This document shows positions 1-7,987 of a stretch of 64,000 nt of DNA, piece by piece. Position numbers and translations under genes: made by a program. Location of the stretch: the NCBI RefSeq assembly GCF_004137255.1, contig NZ_SDWT01000001.1:62001-126000 (forward strand), written 5' to 3'. Source of the stretch: Nocardioides oleivorans (GTDB lineage: Bacteria; Actinomycetota; Actinomycetes; Propionibacteriales; Nocardioidaceae). The notes under the pieces are model-generated. The model saw only the letters and a list, made by a program, of their open reading frames with translations, had not been told where the DNA came from and did not search any database. How positions within the stretch are numbered: position 1 is the first letter of the stretch; the number at the start of each line of letters is the position of its first letter.

Positions 1-156
1 GCGGAGACCTGGAGCGGTGAGTTCTACTGCGTCAAGTGCAAGGAGAAGCGCGAGGCGGAGGGCGAGATCAAGGTCAACGACAAGGGCACCAAGATGGCCA
101 AGGGCGTCTGCCCGGTCTGCGGTACCAACCTGAACCGCATCCTCGGCAAGGCGTGA
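1..156 (+). CDS. DUF5679-type zinc-ribbon protein (5' end outside window)
   Basis: The visible 51 residues are open from the first base and contain two CxxC pairs, CVKC near residue 10 and CPVC near residue 39, separated by a lysine-rich stretch. This is the layout of the small actinobacterial DUF5679 zinc ribbons, which are usually about 55 residues, so only the first few codons should be missing. Their function is not known. The gene ends 38 bases before a strong hairpin terminator and converges on the sulfatase-modifying gene that follows. Confidence 0.75.
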   Translation, partial: AETWSGEFYCVKCKEKREAEGEIKVNDKGTKMAKGVCPVCGTNLNRILGKA

Positions 157-193
157 CCTCAGCCCTTCGGAGCTGAGCGCACCCGCGCTGATC

Positions 194-226
194 ACAGCGG
201 CGTCACCCCCTGGGTGGCGCCGCTGT
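194..226. terminator. Hairpin terminator between convergent genes
   Basis: A 15-bp stem (194-208 with 212-226, one T-G wobble at 203/217) closes on a 3-base loop. It lies just past the DUF5679 gene and just past the end of the convergent FGE gene, so it can stop transcription from both sides. There is no T-run, as is common in high-GC actinobacteria. Confidence 0.75.
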
Positions 227-268
227 TGCGTGTCCGGGCAGGCCAGGCAAGCAGGTCAGGCAGGCAGC

Positions 269-1171
269 TCAGGCAGGCAGGTCAGGTCGGTCGGCGGCGA
301 TCCGGAAGCCGAGGTTGCCCGCGGTCGAGTCCGGCGTGTGCGACTGCCGCGCCGAGACCCGGTAGCGGCGGCAGTACGACGCGTGGCACAGGTAGGAGCC
401 GCCCCGGCTGACGCCTCCGGCGTCCCCCGGCGCCCACGGGCCCGCGCACCACTCCCACACGTTGCCGGTCGTGGCGTGCAGGCCGAGCGCATTGGGCGGG
501 TAGGCGCGCACGGGTGCCGTGCCGCGCCAGCCGTCCTCGGCGGTGTCGTGGGTCGGGAAGGTCCCCTGCCAGACGTTCATCCGGTGCTCGCCACCCGGCT
601 CGAGCTCCTCGCCCCAGGGGAACGGCTGTCCGACCAGTCCCCCGCGTGCGGCGTGCTCCCACTCGTCCTCGGTCGGCAGCCGGCCGCCCGCCCAGGCGGC
701 GTACGCCTCCGCGTCGCGGCGCGACACGTGCACCACGGGGTGGTCGCCGCGGTCGTCGACGCCGGACTGCGGGCCCTCGGGGTGGGCCCAGTCGGCCCCG
801 TGGACCTCGCGCCACCACGGCGCGGCCGCGACCCCGCGCGTGGGCGGGAAGTCGTCGGGCAGCAGCCCGCCGAACACGAACGACCAGCCGAAGGCCTCGG
901 CCTCGGTGCGGTGCCCGGTCGCCGACACGAACCCGGCGAACTCCGCGTTGGTCACGGTGCAGCCGGCGATCCGGTAGGGCGCGAGGACCACCTCGCGCAC
1001 CGGCCACTCCTCGGGGTGGTCGGGGTCGTCGCTGCCGACGAGGGCGGTCGCGCCGGGGAGGTCGAGGAGCGCGGACGGCCCGCCCGGACGTCGTACGACG
1101 ACGGGCTCGGGCTCCCGGCCCCCGGTCCGGCCCTCGCGATCCCCGGCCGACGGGGAGCAGCACCCGCTCAC
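269..1171 (-). CDS. Formylglycine-generating enzyme (sulfatase-modifying factor)
   Basis: Predicted FGE of 300 residues: it oxidises the cysteine of the sulfatase CxPxR motif to C-alpha-formylglycine. The C-terminal active-site segment reads GGSYLCHASYCRRYR, with the two copper/thiol cysteines at about 262 and 267, followed by the family signature HTPDSTAGNLGFR. The N-terminus SGCCSP resembles other actinobacterial FGEs. I chose the GTG at 1171 because it overlaps the sulfatase stop as GTGA, indicating translational coupling. The same frame stays open far upstream, but that part is only a shadow of the sulfatase gene. Its obvious client is the adjacent type I sulfatase. No signal peptide is seen, consistent with cytoplasmic modification. 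Confidence 0.93.
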   Translation of the reverse strand: MSGCCSPSAGDREGRTGGREPEPVVVRRPGGPSALLDLPGATALVGSDDPDHPEEWPVREVVLAPYRIAGCTVTNAEFAGFVSATGHRTEAEAFGWSFVFGGLLPDDFPPTRGVAAAPWWREVHGADWAHPEGPQSGVDDRGDHPVVHVSRRDAEAYAAWAGGRLPTEDEWEHAARGGLVGQPFPWGEELEPGGEHRMNVWQGTFPTHDTAEDGWRGTAPVRAYPPNALGLHATTGNVWEWCAGPWAPGDAGGVSRGGSYLCHASYCRRYRVSARQSHTPDSTAGNLGFRIAADRPDLPA

Positions 1172-3489
1172 TGGTGGACCAGCACCCCCTGCTCGCGCCC
1201 CTCGTCGGTGCCCGGGTCGACGACCTCGTCGAGGTCGAACCGGACCCGGTGGATCAGCCCCTCGAAGGCGTTGCGCACGGGCAGGTAGTCGTCGACCACC
1301 GGCGTGCCGCGGTCGACGCCGACGTTGAAGGTCTCGTCGAAGGAGAAGTAGTAGGCGGTGGTGGTCGGGATCCGGCCACTGCCGACCACCACGTTGTCGA
1401 CCTCGAGGAGCACGTTGGCACCGCTGCCGACGGGACCGCCGTCGTACTCGAAGCGGACGACGAGGTCGTGGCGACCCGGGGTCATCGTCTTGCCGCCGCG
1501 CACCACGTTGAGGTCGCGGCCGACGAAGTTGTAGGCGTAGTGCGGCACGCCGTTGACGACGTAGAGCGACCACCCGCCGAAGCGCCCGCCCTGGGCCACG
1601 ACGACGCCGCTGGCGCCGGTGATGACCTCGAGGTCGGCGGTGATCACGTGCGAGCGGTTCTTCACGTTGGGCGCGGCCTCCTCGGTGAGCCGGCCGACCC
1701 GCGGGCCGAACGACAGCGACGAGCGGCCGAGGTGGAGGTCGAGCCGGCCGGCGACGTCGGGGTTCTCGCGCTCGGTGACCCGGTCGTCGAGCGGCAGCAC
1801 GTGGTAGCGCGCGGCCTCCTGGATGAAGAGCTCCTGGAGCTCGCGCAGCTTGGCGGGGTGCTCGGCCGCCACGTCGTGCGCCTGGCTCCAGTCGCCGCTG
1901 GTGTGGTCGTAGAGCTCCCAGACGTCCTCGTCGAACGGCGGCTTGTCGTCGCCGACCATCTCCCACGGGATGCTGTGCTGGGTGACGGCGGTCCAGCCCT
2001 CGTGGAAGATGCCGCGGTTGCCGATCATCTCGAAGTACTGCGTGCTGCGGCGCTCGGGCGCGTCGGCGTCGTCGAAGGAGTAGGCCAGGCTGGTGCCCTC
2101 GATCGGCTGCTGCTCGACCCCGCCGAAGACGTCCGGGGCGGGGACGCCGGCGGCCTCGAGGATCGTCGGCAGGACGTCGATGACGTGGTGCCACTGGTGG
2201 CGGATCTCCCCGCGCGCCTTGATGCCGTTGCCCCAGCGCACGATCATCCCATCGCGGGTCCCGCCGAGGTGGGCGAGCTGCTTGGTCCACGGGTAGGGCG
2301 TGTTCATCGCGAGCGCCCACCCGACCGGGTAGATGGCGTACGTCGTGGCGTCCCCGAGCGTGTCGAGGCGGGCCGCCATGTCGGCGGTCTCGTCCTGGAT
2401 GCCGTGGCCGACGAGGTGCTCGCGGAAGGTGCCGCGCGGGCCGCCCTCGCCGGAGGCACCGTTGTCGCCGAGCATGAAGACGATGAGGGTGTCGTCGAGG
2501 ACGTCCATGTCCTCGAGCGCCTCGACGAGGCGCCCGACCTGCGCGTCGGTGTGCTCGGCGAAGCCGGCGTAGGTCTCCATGAAGCGCGCCGCGACGCGCT
2601 TCTCGGTCTCGTCGAGCTCGTCCCAGCGCGGCACGCCCGCCGCCCACGGCGCGAGGTCGGTCGACTCCGGCACGATCCCGAGCTCCTTCTGGCGGGCCAG
2701 GGTCTCCTCGCGCTGCACGTCCCAGCCGGCGTCGAACTTCCCGGCGTACTTGTCGCGCCACTCCGGTGCCACGTGGAAGGGCGCGTGCGTGGCGCCGAAG
2801 GCGACGTAGGTGAAGAACGGCCGGTCCGGCGTGATCGCCTGCTGGTTCTCGATCCAGGAGATCGCCTTCTCGACGAGGTCCTCCGACAGGTGGTAGCCGT
2901 CCTCGGGCAGCCGGTCGGGCTCGACGGCGTACCGGCCCTGGTAGAGCTGCGGGTACCAGTGGTTCATCTCCGCGCCCATGAAGCCGTAGAAGTAGTCGAA
3001 GCCCTCCCCCATCGGCCACCGCGGGAACGGGCCCGACGGGCTGACCTCGACCGGCGGGGTCTGGTGCCACTTGCCGACCGCGGCGGTGCAGTAGCCGTTG
3101 CCGCTGAGGATCTGCGCGATCGTGGCGGCACTGGCCGGGCGGTAGCCGTGGTAACCCGGCTCCGGCGTCGACATCTCCGACGTCACGCCCATGCCCACCG
3201 AGTGGTGGTTGCGACCGGTCATCAGCGCCTGGCGCGTCGGCGAGCACAGCGACGTCACGTGGAACCTGCTGTAGCGCAGGCCCTCGTCGGCCAGCCGCTG
3301 GGCCGTCGGCATCTCGCACGGGCCGCCGTAGGGCGACGACGCGCCGAACCCCATGTCGTCGATGAGCACCACCACGACGTTGGGTGACCTCGGCGGTGCC
3401 TCGACCGGCCGGATGGGCCGTGCCGTGGTGTCGACGTCGAGGGGGAGTCGGGTGCGGTCGGGCTGGCTGCTGGTCGCGTCGTCAGTCAC
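1168..3489 (-). CDS. Type I arylsulfatase
   Basis: A 773-residue sulfatase of the alkaline phosphatase superfamily that hydrolyses sulfate esters. The metal-binding Asp pair is seen near residues 44-45 (LIDDMGFG), and the formylglycine motif CSPTR starts at Cys82 followed by ALMTGRN. Length and architecture match the long (about 780-residue) mycobacterial AtsA/AtsD-type enzymes. No signal peptide is visible, so it is probably cytoplasmic and would need imported substrate. It starts with GTG, overlaps the IclR gene by 8 bases, and overlaps the FGE gene that activates it. The natural substrate cannot be read from sequence. A sulfated compound handled by the divergent transporter/carnitine operon is possible but unproven. 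Confidence 0.92.
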   Translation of the reverse strand: MTDDATSSQPDRTRLPLDVDTTARPIRPVEAPPRSPNVVVVLIDDMGFGASSPYGGPCEMPTAQRLADEGLRYSRFHVTSLCSPTRQALMTGRNHHSVGMGVTSEMSTPEPGYHGYRPASAATIAQILSGNGYCTAAVGKWHQTPPVEVSPSGPFPRWPMGEGFDYFYGFMGAEMNHWYPQLYQGRYAVEPDRLPEDGYHLSEDLVEKAISWIENQQAITPDRPFFTYVAFGATHAPFHVAPEWRDKYAGKFDAGWDVQREETLARQKELGIVPESTDLAPWAAGVPRWDELDETEKRVAARFMETYAGFAEHTDAQVGRLVEALEDMDVLDDTLIVFMLGDNGASGEGGPRGTFREHLVGHGIQDETADMAARLDTLGDATTYAIYPVGWALAMNTPYPWTKQLAHLGGTRDGMIVRWGNGIKARGEIRHQWHHVIDVLPTILEAAGVPAPDVFGGVEQQPIEGTSLAYSFDDADAPERRSTQYFEMIGNRGIFHEGWTAVTQHSIPWEMVGDDKPPFDEDVWELYDHTSGDWSQAHDVAAEHPAKLRELQELFIQEAARYHVLPLDDRVTERENPDVAGRLDLHLGRSSLSFGPRVGRLTEEAAPNVKNRSHVITADLEVITGASGVVVAQGGRFGGWSLYVVNGVPHYAYNFVGRDLNVVRGGKTMTPGRHDLVVRFEYDGGPVGSGANVLLEVDNVVVGSGRIPTTTAYYFSFDETFNVGVDRGTPVVDDYLPVRNAFEGLIHRVRFDLDEVVDPGTDEGREQGVLVHQ

Positions 3490-4387
3490 CGGTGGAGGCC
3501 TCTTTCTGTCGTGGGTCCGGTCGGGAGGTGGGTCGGGAGGTGGGTCGGGAGGTGGGTCGGGAGGTGGGTGGGGGGCTCGGTCGGGTGTCGGTGCGGCTGC
3601 CCTGCAGGTCGGTGCGACGTCCGGCGATCTCGTCGGCGGCGGCGACCGCGAGCCGGCCGAGGGGCTCGAAGCGTGACTCTGTCAGCCTCTCCCCCGGACC
3701 CCACAGGCTGACCACCGCCACGGGACGGCCGGACACGTCGAGGACGGGGGCCGAGACGCCCCAGGCGGTGGTCTCGAACTCGCCGCGGCACACGGCGTAC
3801 CCCCGACCGCGCGTCAGCGCGAGCTCCTCCTCGAGCGCGGCGAGCGAGGTGGTCGTGGTGTCGGTGTGGCGGGTCAGCCGGTCGCCGCGCGGCAGCTGCA
3901 GGAGCGTCCGGAGGAGCTCGGGCTCGGAGAAGGCCAGCAGCACCTTGCCGGTCGAGGTGGCGTGCATCGACACCGGACGGTCGCGCCAGCCCGCCGCGAC
4001 CACCGCGCCTCCGGTCGCCTCGGCGACGTAGGTCAGCACCCCGTCGCGCACGACGGCGAGCGCGGCCGTCTCGCCCACGGTCGCGGCGAGCCGCTGGAGC
4101 ACCGCCTGCGCCGACCGGGCCAGCGCGGCTCCGCCGGCCTGGCTCGCGAGGTCGATCAGGCCGAACCCGAGGGAGTAGATGCCGCTGGCGTCGTCGCGGG
4201 AGACGAGGCGCTGCTGCTCGAGCGTGGCCAGGATGCGCCAGGTCGTGGTGCGGTTGAGCCCGACGGCCTCGGCCAGGGCCGCGGCCGTGCCGTCCTGGCC
4301 GGTGGCCGCCGCGACGGCGCGGAGCAGTGCCGCGGCCCGCTCGACCGACTGCACCCGGTTGGCACCGGGACGACCCTGACCGGACAT
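3482..4387 (-). CDS. IclR-family transcriptional regulator
   Basis: A 301-residue regulator with an N-terminal winged helix (about residues 10-70, including AAALAEAVGLNRTTTWRILATLEQQRLV) and a C-terminal effector-binding domain (about 80-250). It is divergent from the ABC transporter/carnitine-type operon and is first in its own operon with the sulfatase and FGE, so it is the obvious local regulator of both. IclR proteins usually sense small acids or aromatics and bind palindromes between divergent promoters. The C-terminal 45 residues are unusual: a Pro/Thr/Ser/Arg tail with four PTSR units encoded by a perfect 12-bp tandem repeat. Confidence 0.9.
   Translation of the reverse strand: MSGQGRPGANRVQSVERAAALLRAVAAATGQDGTAAALAEAVGLNRTTTWRILATLEQQRLVSRDDASGIYSLGFGLIDLASQAGGAALARSAQAVLQRLAATVGETAALAVVRDGVLTYVAEATGGAVVAAGWRDRPVSMHATSTGKVLLAFSEPELLRTLLQLPRGDRLTRHTDTTTTSLAALEEELALTRGRGYAVCRGEFETTAWGVSAPVLDVSGRPVAVVSLWGPGERLTESRFEPLGRLAVAAADEIAGRRTDLQGSRTDTRPSPPPTSRPTSRPTSRPTSRPDPRQKEASTGD
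3521..3568. repeat. Four perfect tandem copies of a 12-bp unit
   Basis: The unit TCGGGAGGTGGG is repeated four times without error and then decays into GT-rich sequence. It lies inside the 3' end of the IclR gene, where a 12-bp unit keeps frame and adds four residues (PTSR) per copy. Copy number could therefore vary between strains without a frameshift. Confidence 0.9.
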
Positions 4388-4411
4388 CCCTTCTCATTTC
4401 CCTCAAGTTCA

Positions 4412-4440
4412 TTGACCGCTCCTTGCCAGCGGCCTATGTT
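4412..4440 (+). promoter_or_regulatory. Sigma-70-like promoter of the ABC/carnitine operon
   Basis: TTGACC (4412-4417) and TATGTT (4435-4440) are separated by exactly 17 bp, close to housekeeping consensus. Transcription would start near 4447, about 40 bases before the GTG start of the substrate-binding protein. It lies in the divergent intergenic region shared with the IclR gene. Confidence 0.65.
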
Positions 4441-4475
4441 GCGTCTACCACTACTGCCGTTCGCATTGCGCAACA
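4437..4475. promoter_or_regulatory. Candidate IclR operator
   Basis: A perfect 7-bp inverted repeat, TGTTGCG (4437-4443) and CGCAACA (4469-4475), brackets the predicted start point. The right arm contains the 8-bp palindrome TTGCGCAA (4466-4473). The position overlaps the -10 and early transcribed region, as expected for a repressor site. Assignment to the adjacent IclR protein is inferred only from location. Confidence 0.45.
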
Positions 4476-4488
4476 GGGAGCTCACGAA

Positions 4489-6078
4489 GTGAACCAGAAC
4501 CAAGCAGGCAACTGGAAGATCTCTCGCCGTCAGATGCTCCGCTACTCCGGAGTCAGTGCGGTAGCCATCGGAGGCAGCAGCTTCCTGGCGGGATGCGGCG
4601 GCGGTGACGACGGAGGCGGCGGAGGTGGTGGCGGCGGACCGCAGAGCTCGGGTGGCCAGCTCATCCACGGCGCCACCGGCGGTGGCGCGAAGGACACCCT
4701 CGACCCGCACCAGCCGGTGACCGCGGCCGACATCGCCCGGTGCCTCAACCTCTACGAGCCGCTGCTCATCTGGGACAACAACTACGAGCTCCAGCCGGCC
4801 CTCGCCGAGTCCGTGGAGTCGTCGAAGGACGCCATCACCTGGACGGTGAAGATGCGCGCCGGCGCCACCTTCCACAACGGCGCGCCCGTCACGGCCGAGG
4901 ACGCCTGGCTGAGCATCCGCCGCGTGGCAGACCCGAAGGCGCCGCTGTCCGCGGGCGGCCAGCTCTCGCAGATCATCGACTTCGAGTCCTCCAAGGTCGT
5001 CGACGACACGACGCTCAAGATCGTGCTCAACACGCCCTACGCGATCCTCGACTCGCTGCTCGCCGAGTACACGCTCGGGATCATCCCGGGCGGCGAGTTC
5101 GACCCGGCCAACCCGGTCGGGACGGCCGCGTTCGCCTACAAGTCCTTCGAGGCGGGCAAGACCAGCACCTTCACCAAGTACACCGACTACTGGGGCGACG
5201 CCGCGTTCCTCGACGAGCTCATCATCCAGGACTTCGCCGACGACAACGCCAAGGTCAACGCACTGCAGGCCGGCCAGATCCAGACGCTCGACAACCTGCC
5301 CTACAACCTGGTCGACACGATCAAGGGTGCGGGCGCCGGCGTGCTCACCGCGGAGGGCGGCCAGTGGGTCCCGTTCACGATGCGTGTGGACCAGGCTCCC
5401 TTCAACGACCCGAAGGTCCGCCAGGCGATGCGCCTGATCGTCGACCGCCAGGCGATGATCGACCAGACGCTCAGCGGCTACGGCTCGCTCGGCAACGACA
5501 TGTACGCCCCGCTCGACGTGGCCTACGCCAGCGACCTGCCCCAGCGCGAGCAGGACATCGACCAGGCCATGTCCCTCCTGGCCTCGGCCGGCGCGGACGG
5601 CCTGCAGGTCGAGCTGTTCACCGGCGACGACATCGGCTCGGTCGCGGTGCCCGCGGCCAACCTGTTCGCCGAGCAGGCCAAGGCGGCCGGTGTCGACGTG
5701 AAGGTCACCAAGAAGACGCCGTTCTACGACGACGACTACCTGTCCTACACGTTCGCCCAGGACTTCTGGAACACCCGCAACTACATCCCCCAGGCCGTCG
5801 TCGGCACGTTCCCGCCCAACCAGGGCGGCACCTACAACGAGACGCACTGGGACAACGCCGACCACCGCGACCTGGTCAACGCCGCGGCCAAGGAGGTCGA
5901 CGAGACCAAGCGGGCGACGCTGCTGCACGACGCCCAGGAGATCGAGTACGACGAGGGCGGCTACATCATCTGGGGCTTCCGCCAGCAGGTGGACGCCTAC
6001 GGCTCGACCGTGCAGGGACTGGAGCCGAGCAAGTACCTGCCGCTCGGCAACTACTGCTTCCGCAAGGCGTCCCTCTGA
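4489..6078 (+). CDS. ABC transporter substrate-binding lipoprotein (family 5)
   Basis: A 529-residue extracytoplasmic solute-binding protein of the peptide/opine/nickel type (SBP_bac_5). The N-terminus has a twin-arginine pair (SRRQM, residues 12-16) and a lipobox LAGC with Cys36, so it looks like a Tat-exported lipoprotein. A Gly-rich linker follows. I chose the GTG at 4489 because GGGAG lies 8 bases upstream and the signal sequence begins there; in-frame codons upstream would place the promoter inside the gene. It is first of a seven-gene operon with two permeases and a fused ATPase. Family-5 proteins bind peptides but also diverse small molecules. The downstream enzymes suggest a carnitine-like or acylated compound. 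Confidence 0.92.
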   Translation: MNQNQAGNWKISRRQMLRYSGVSAVAIGGSSFLAGCGGGDDGGGGGGGGGPQSSGGQLIHGATGGGAKDTLDPHQPVTAADIARCLNLYEPLLIWDNNYELQPALAESVESSKDAITWTVKMRAGATFHNGAPVTAEDAWLSIRRVADPKAPLSAGGQLSQIIDFESSKVVDDTTLKIVLNTPYAILDSLLAEYTLGIIPGGEFDPANPVGTAAFAYKSFEAGKTSTFTKYTDYWGDAAFLDELIIQDFADDNAKVNALQAGQIQTLDNLPYNLVDTIKGAGAGVLTAEGGQWVPFTMRVDQAPFNDPKVRQAMRLIVDRQAMIDQTLSGYGSLGNDMYAPLDVAYASDLPQREQDIDQAMSLLASAGADGLQVELFTGDDIGSVAVPAANLFAEQAKAAGVDVKVTKKTPFYDDDYLSYTFAQDFWNTRNYIPQAVVGTFPPNQGGTYNETHWDNADHRDLVNAAAKEVDETKRATLLHDAQEIEYDEGGYIIWGFRQQVDAYGSTVQGLEPSKYLPLGNYCFRKASL

Positions 6079-6079
6079 C

Positions 6080-7114
6080 ATGACACAGGAAGCGACTCTC
6101 CCTGATCCGCTCGCGGAGGTCGCCCCTCCTCGTGGACGCTCCGGCGGGGCGGCGTGGGGCATCTGGCTCGCACGCCGCCTCGGCCTGGCACTCCTGACGC
6201 TGTGGCTGGTGTCGATCGTGGTGTTCCTCGCCACCGCGGCCCTCGGCGACCCCGTCCGCGCCATCCTCGGACGTGACTACGGCACCAACGTGGCCCGCCG
6301 TGAGCAGCTCGAGGCCCAGCTCGGCATCGGCGACTCGATCGTCACCCGCTACTTCGACTGGCTCGGCGGGCTGCTCACCGGCGACTTCGGCACCTCGCTG
6401 GCCAACCAGCAGCCGGTCTGGGGCCAGATCTCCAGCAGCGTCACCAACTCGCTGGTCCTGGTGCTCCTGTCCGCCCTGGTGATGATCCCGCTGGCCTTCG
6501 GCATCGCGATGATCTCCTCGCACTTCCGGCGCCGCCGTCCCGACACCGTCATCCAGACCATCCTGCTGGCGCTGGCCGGCGTGCCGGAGTTCGTCACCGG
6601 CATCCTGCTCGTGTCGGTCTTCTCCACCACGGTGTTCAAGATCTTCCCGGCCGTCACCCTCGTGGCCCCGGGCGGGAGCCCGTGGGACGAGCCCAAGAGC
6701 ATGGTGCTGCCGGTCCTCACCCTCGTCATCGCCGTCACGCCCTACGTCTCCCGCATCGTGCGCGCCACGCTGCTCGAGGTGCTCGACAGCGACTACGTCG
6801 AGCTGGCCCGGCTCAAGGGCATCCCCGAGCCGGTGGTGATGCGCAAGCACGCGCTGCTCAACGCGATCGTGCCCGGCATCCAGGTCGTCTCGCTCCAGCT
6901 CGCCTGGCTCGCCGGTGGCGTGGTGCTCGTCGAGACCCTCTTCCAGTACCCCGGCGTCGGGCGCCAGCTCGTCGACTCGGTGCGCAACCACGACGTCGCG
7001 ATGGTGCAGGCGCTCAGCATGATCATCGCGGGCGTCTACATCGTGGTGAACCTTGTGGCCGACGTCCTGTCCATCCTGCTGACTCCCCGAGCAAGGACGG
7101 CGATCTCCTCATGA
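6080..7114 (+). CDS. ABC transporter permease (DppB type)
   Basis: A 344-residue inner-membrane permease with about six hydrophobic segments. It has the BPD_transp_1 coupling motif in the stretch EVLDSDYVELARLKGIPEPVV, which contacts the ATPase. It begins 1 base after the substrate-binding gene and its stop overlaps the next permease as ATGA. It should form the membrane heterodimer of the importer with the following gene. Confidence 0.93.
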   Translation: MTQEATLPDPLAEVAPPRGRSGGAAWGIWLARRLGLALLTLWLVSIVVFLATAALGDPVRAILGRDYGTNVARREQLEAQLGIGDSIVTRYFDWLGGLLTGDFGTSLANQQPVWGQISSSVTNSLVLVLLSALVMIPLAFGIAMISSHFRRRRPDTVIQTILLALAGVPEFVTGILLVSVFSTTVFKIFPAVTLVAPGGSPWDEPKSMVLPVLTLVIAVTPYVSRIVRATLLEVLDSDYVELARLKGIPEPVVMRKHALLNAIVPGIQVVSLQLAWLAGGVVLVETLFQYPGVGRQLVDSVRNHDVAMVQALSMIIAGVYIVVNLVADVLSILLTPRARTAISS

Positions 7115-7986
7115 GCACGACCTCCTCCGCTGCACCCGGCGCCTCCTCCCCCGAGGCGACCGCCCCGGCCCCGGCCGGCTTCTTCCGACGCGCGCTGCAC
7201 CAGAAGCGCTTCGTGTTCGGCTTCGCCGGCACGCTCCTGGTGGTCCTGTTCGCGATCCTCGCGCCGTTCTTCGCGCCCTACGGCGAGAAGGAGACCGCGG
7301 GTCCGCCCTACTCCAAGGACGGCCTGTTCGGCACCGACTACATCGGCCAGGACGTCCTGAGCCGCGTCATGCACGGCGGCCAGGAGGTGCTGACCATCTC
7401 CGTGCTCGCCACGGTGCTCGGCATGGTCGGCGGCATCCTCATCGGTGTCGTCGCGGCCTACGCCGGCGGCTGGTGGGACGAGATCATCATGCGGCTCAAC
7501 GACGTCCTGCTGGCGTTTCCCCAGATCCTGCTCTCCCTCGTCGTGCTGACCGCGCTGCAGAACCCGTCGGCGTGGGTGATCATCGTGCTCGTCGCCGCCG
7601 GCCACGCCCCCCGCGTGGCCCGCGTCGCCCGCGGTGTCGCCCTCGGGATCGTCTCGCGCGACTTCGTGGTCGCCGCCGAGGCCCTCGGCGAGAAGCGCTC
7701 CCGCGTGATCGTGGCCGAGGTGCTGCCGAACATGACCGGTCCCCTGCTGGCCGAGGCCGGCCTGCGGCTGACGTACTCCATCGGCATCGTCGCCGCGCTC
7801 GGCTTCCTCGGCTTCGCCGCCGACCCCGGTGCGGCCAACTGGGGCCAGATGATGAACGAGAACCGGCTCGGCCTCCAGACCCAGCCCTGGGCCGTGATGG
7901 CCCCGGTCCTCGTCATCGCGATCTTCACCATCGCGACCAACCTCATGGCCGACGGGCTCGCCCAGGCCGCCCAGAAGGGCGAGTGA
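7111..7986 (+). CDS. ABC transporter permease (DppC type)
   Basis: A 291-residue second permease. It has an N-terminal cytoplasmic tail, a first membrane segment (about 32-52), the typical GTDYIGQDVLSRV segment of DppC-like proteins and a C-terminal transport domain. The coupling segment is around VSRDFVVAAEALGEKRSRVI. The ATG at 7111 overlaps the previous stop (ATGA). The same frame is open well upstream, but that part is a shadow of the first permease. Confidence 0.93.
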   Translation: MSTTSSAAPGASSPEATAPAPAGFFRRALHQKRFVFGFAGTLLVVLFAILAPFFAPYGEKETAGPPYSKDGLFGTDYIGQDVLSRVMHGGQEVLTISVLATVLGMVGGILIGVVAAYAGGWWDEIIMRLNDVLLAFPQILLSLVVLTALQNPSAWVIIVLVAAGHAPRVARVARGVALGIVSRDFVVAAEALGEKRSRVIVAEVLPNMTGPLLAEAGLRLTYSIGIVAALGFLGFAADPGAANWGQMMNENRLGLQTQPWAVMAPVLVIAIFTIATNLMADGLAQAAQKGE

Positions 7987-7987
7987 C

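Noticed and set aside
269-3319. A single 1016-residue minus-strand frame covering sulfatase and FGE
   Set aside because: Only the last 300 codons encode FGE. The rest is an arginine/proline-rich shadow of the sulfatase gene in another frame, and the real genes overlap at GTGA. It is not a fusion.
514-3387. A 957-codon plus-strand frame opposite the sulfatase genes
   Set aside because: Shadow frame caused by high GC; the translated sequence is low-complexity with no domain, while the opposite strand has full catalytic motifs.
3521-3568. Tandem repeat considered as a CRISPR-like array
   Set aside because: Units are 12 bp with no spacers and lie within a coding gene; no cas genes are present.
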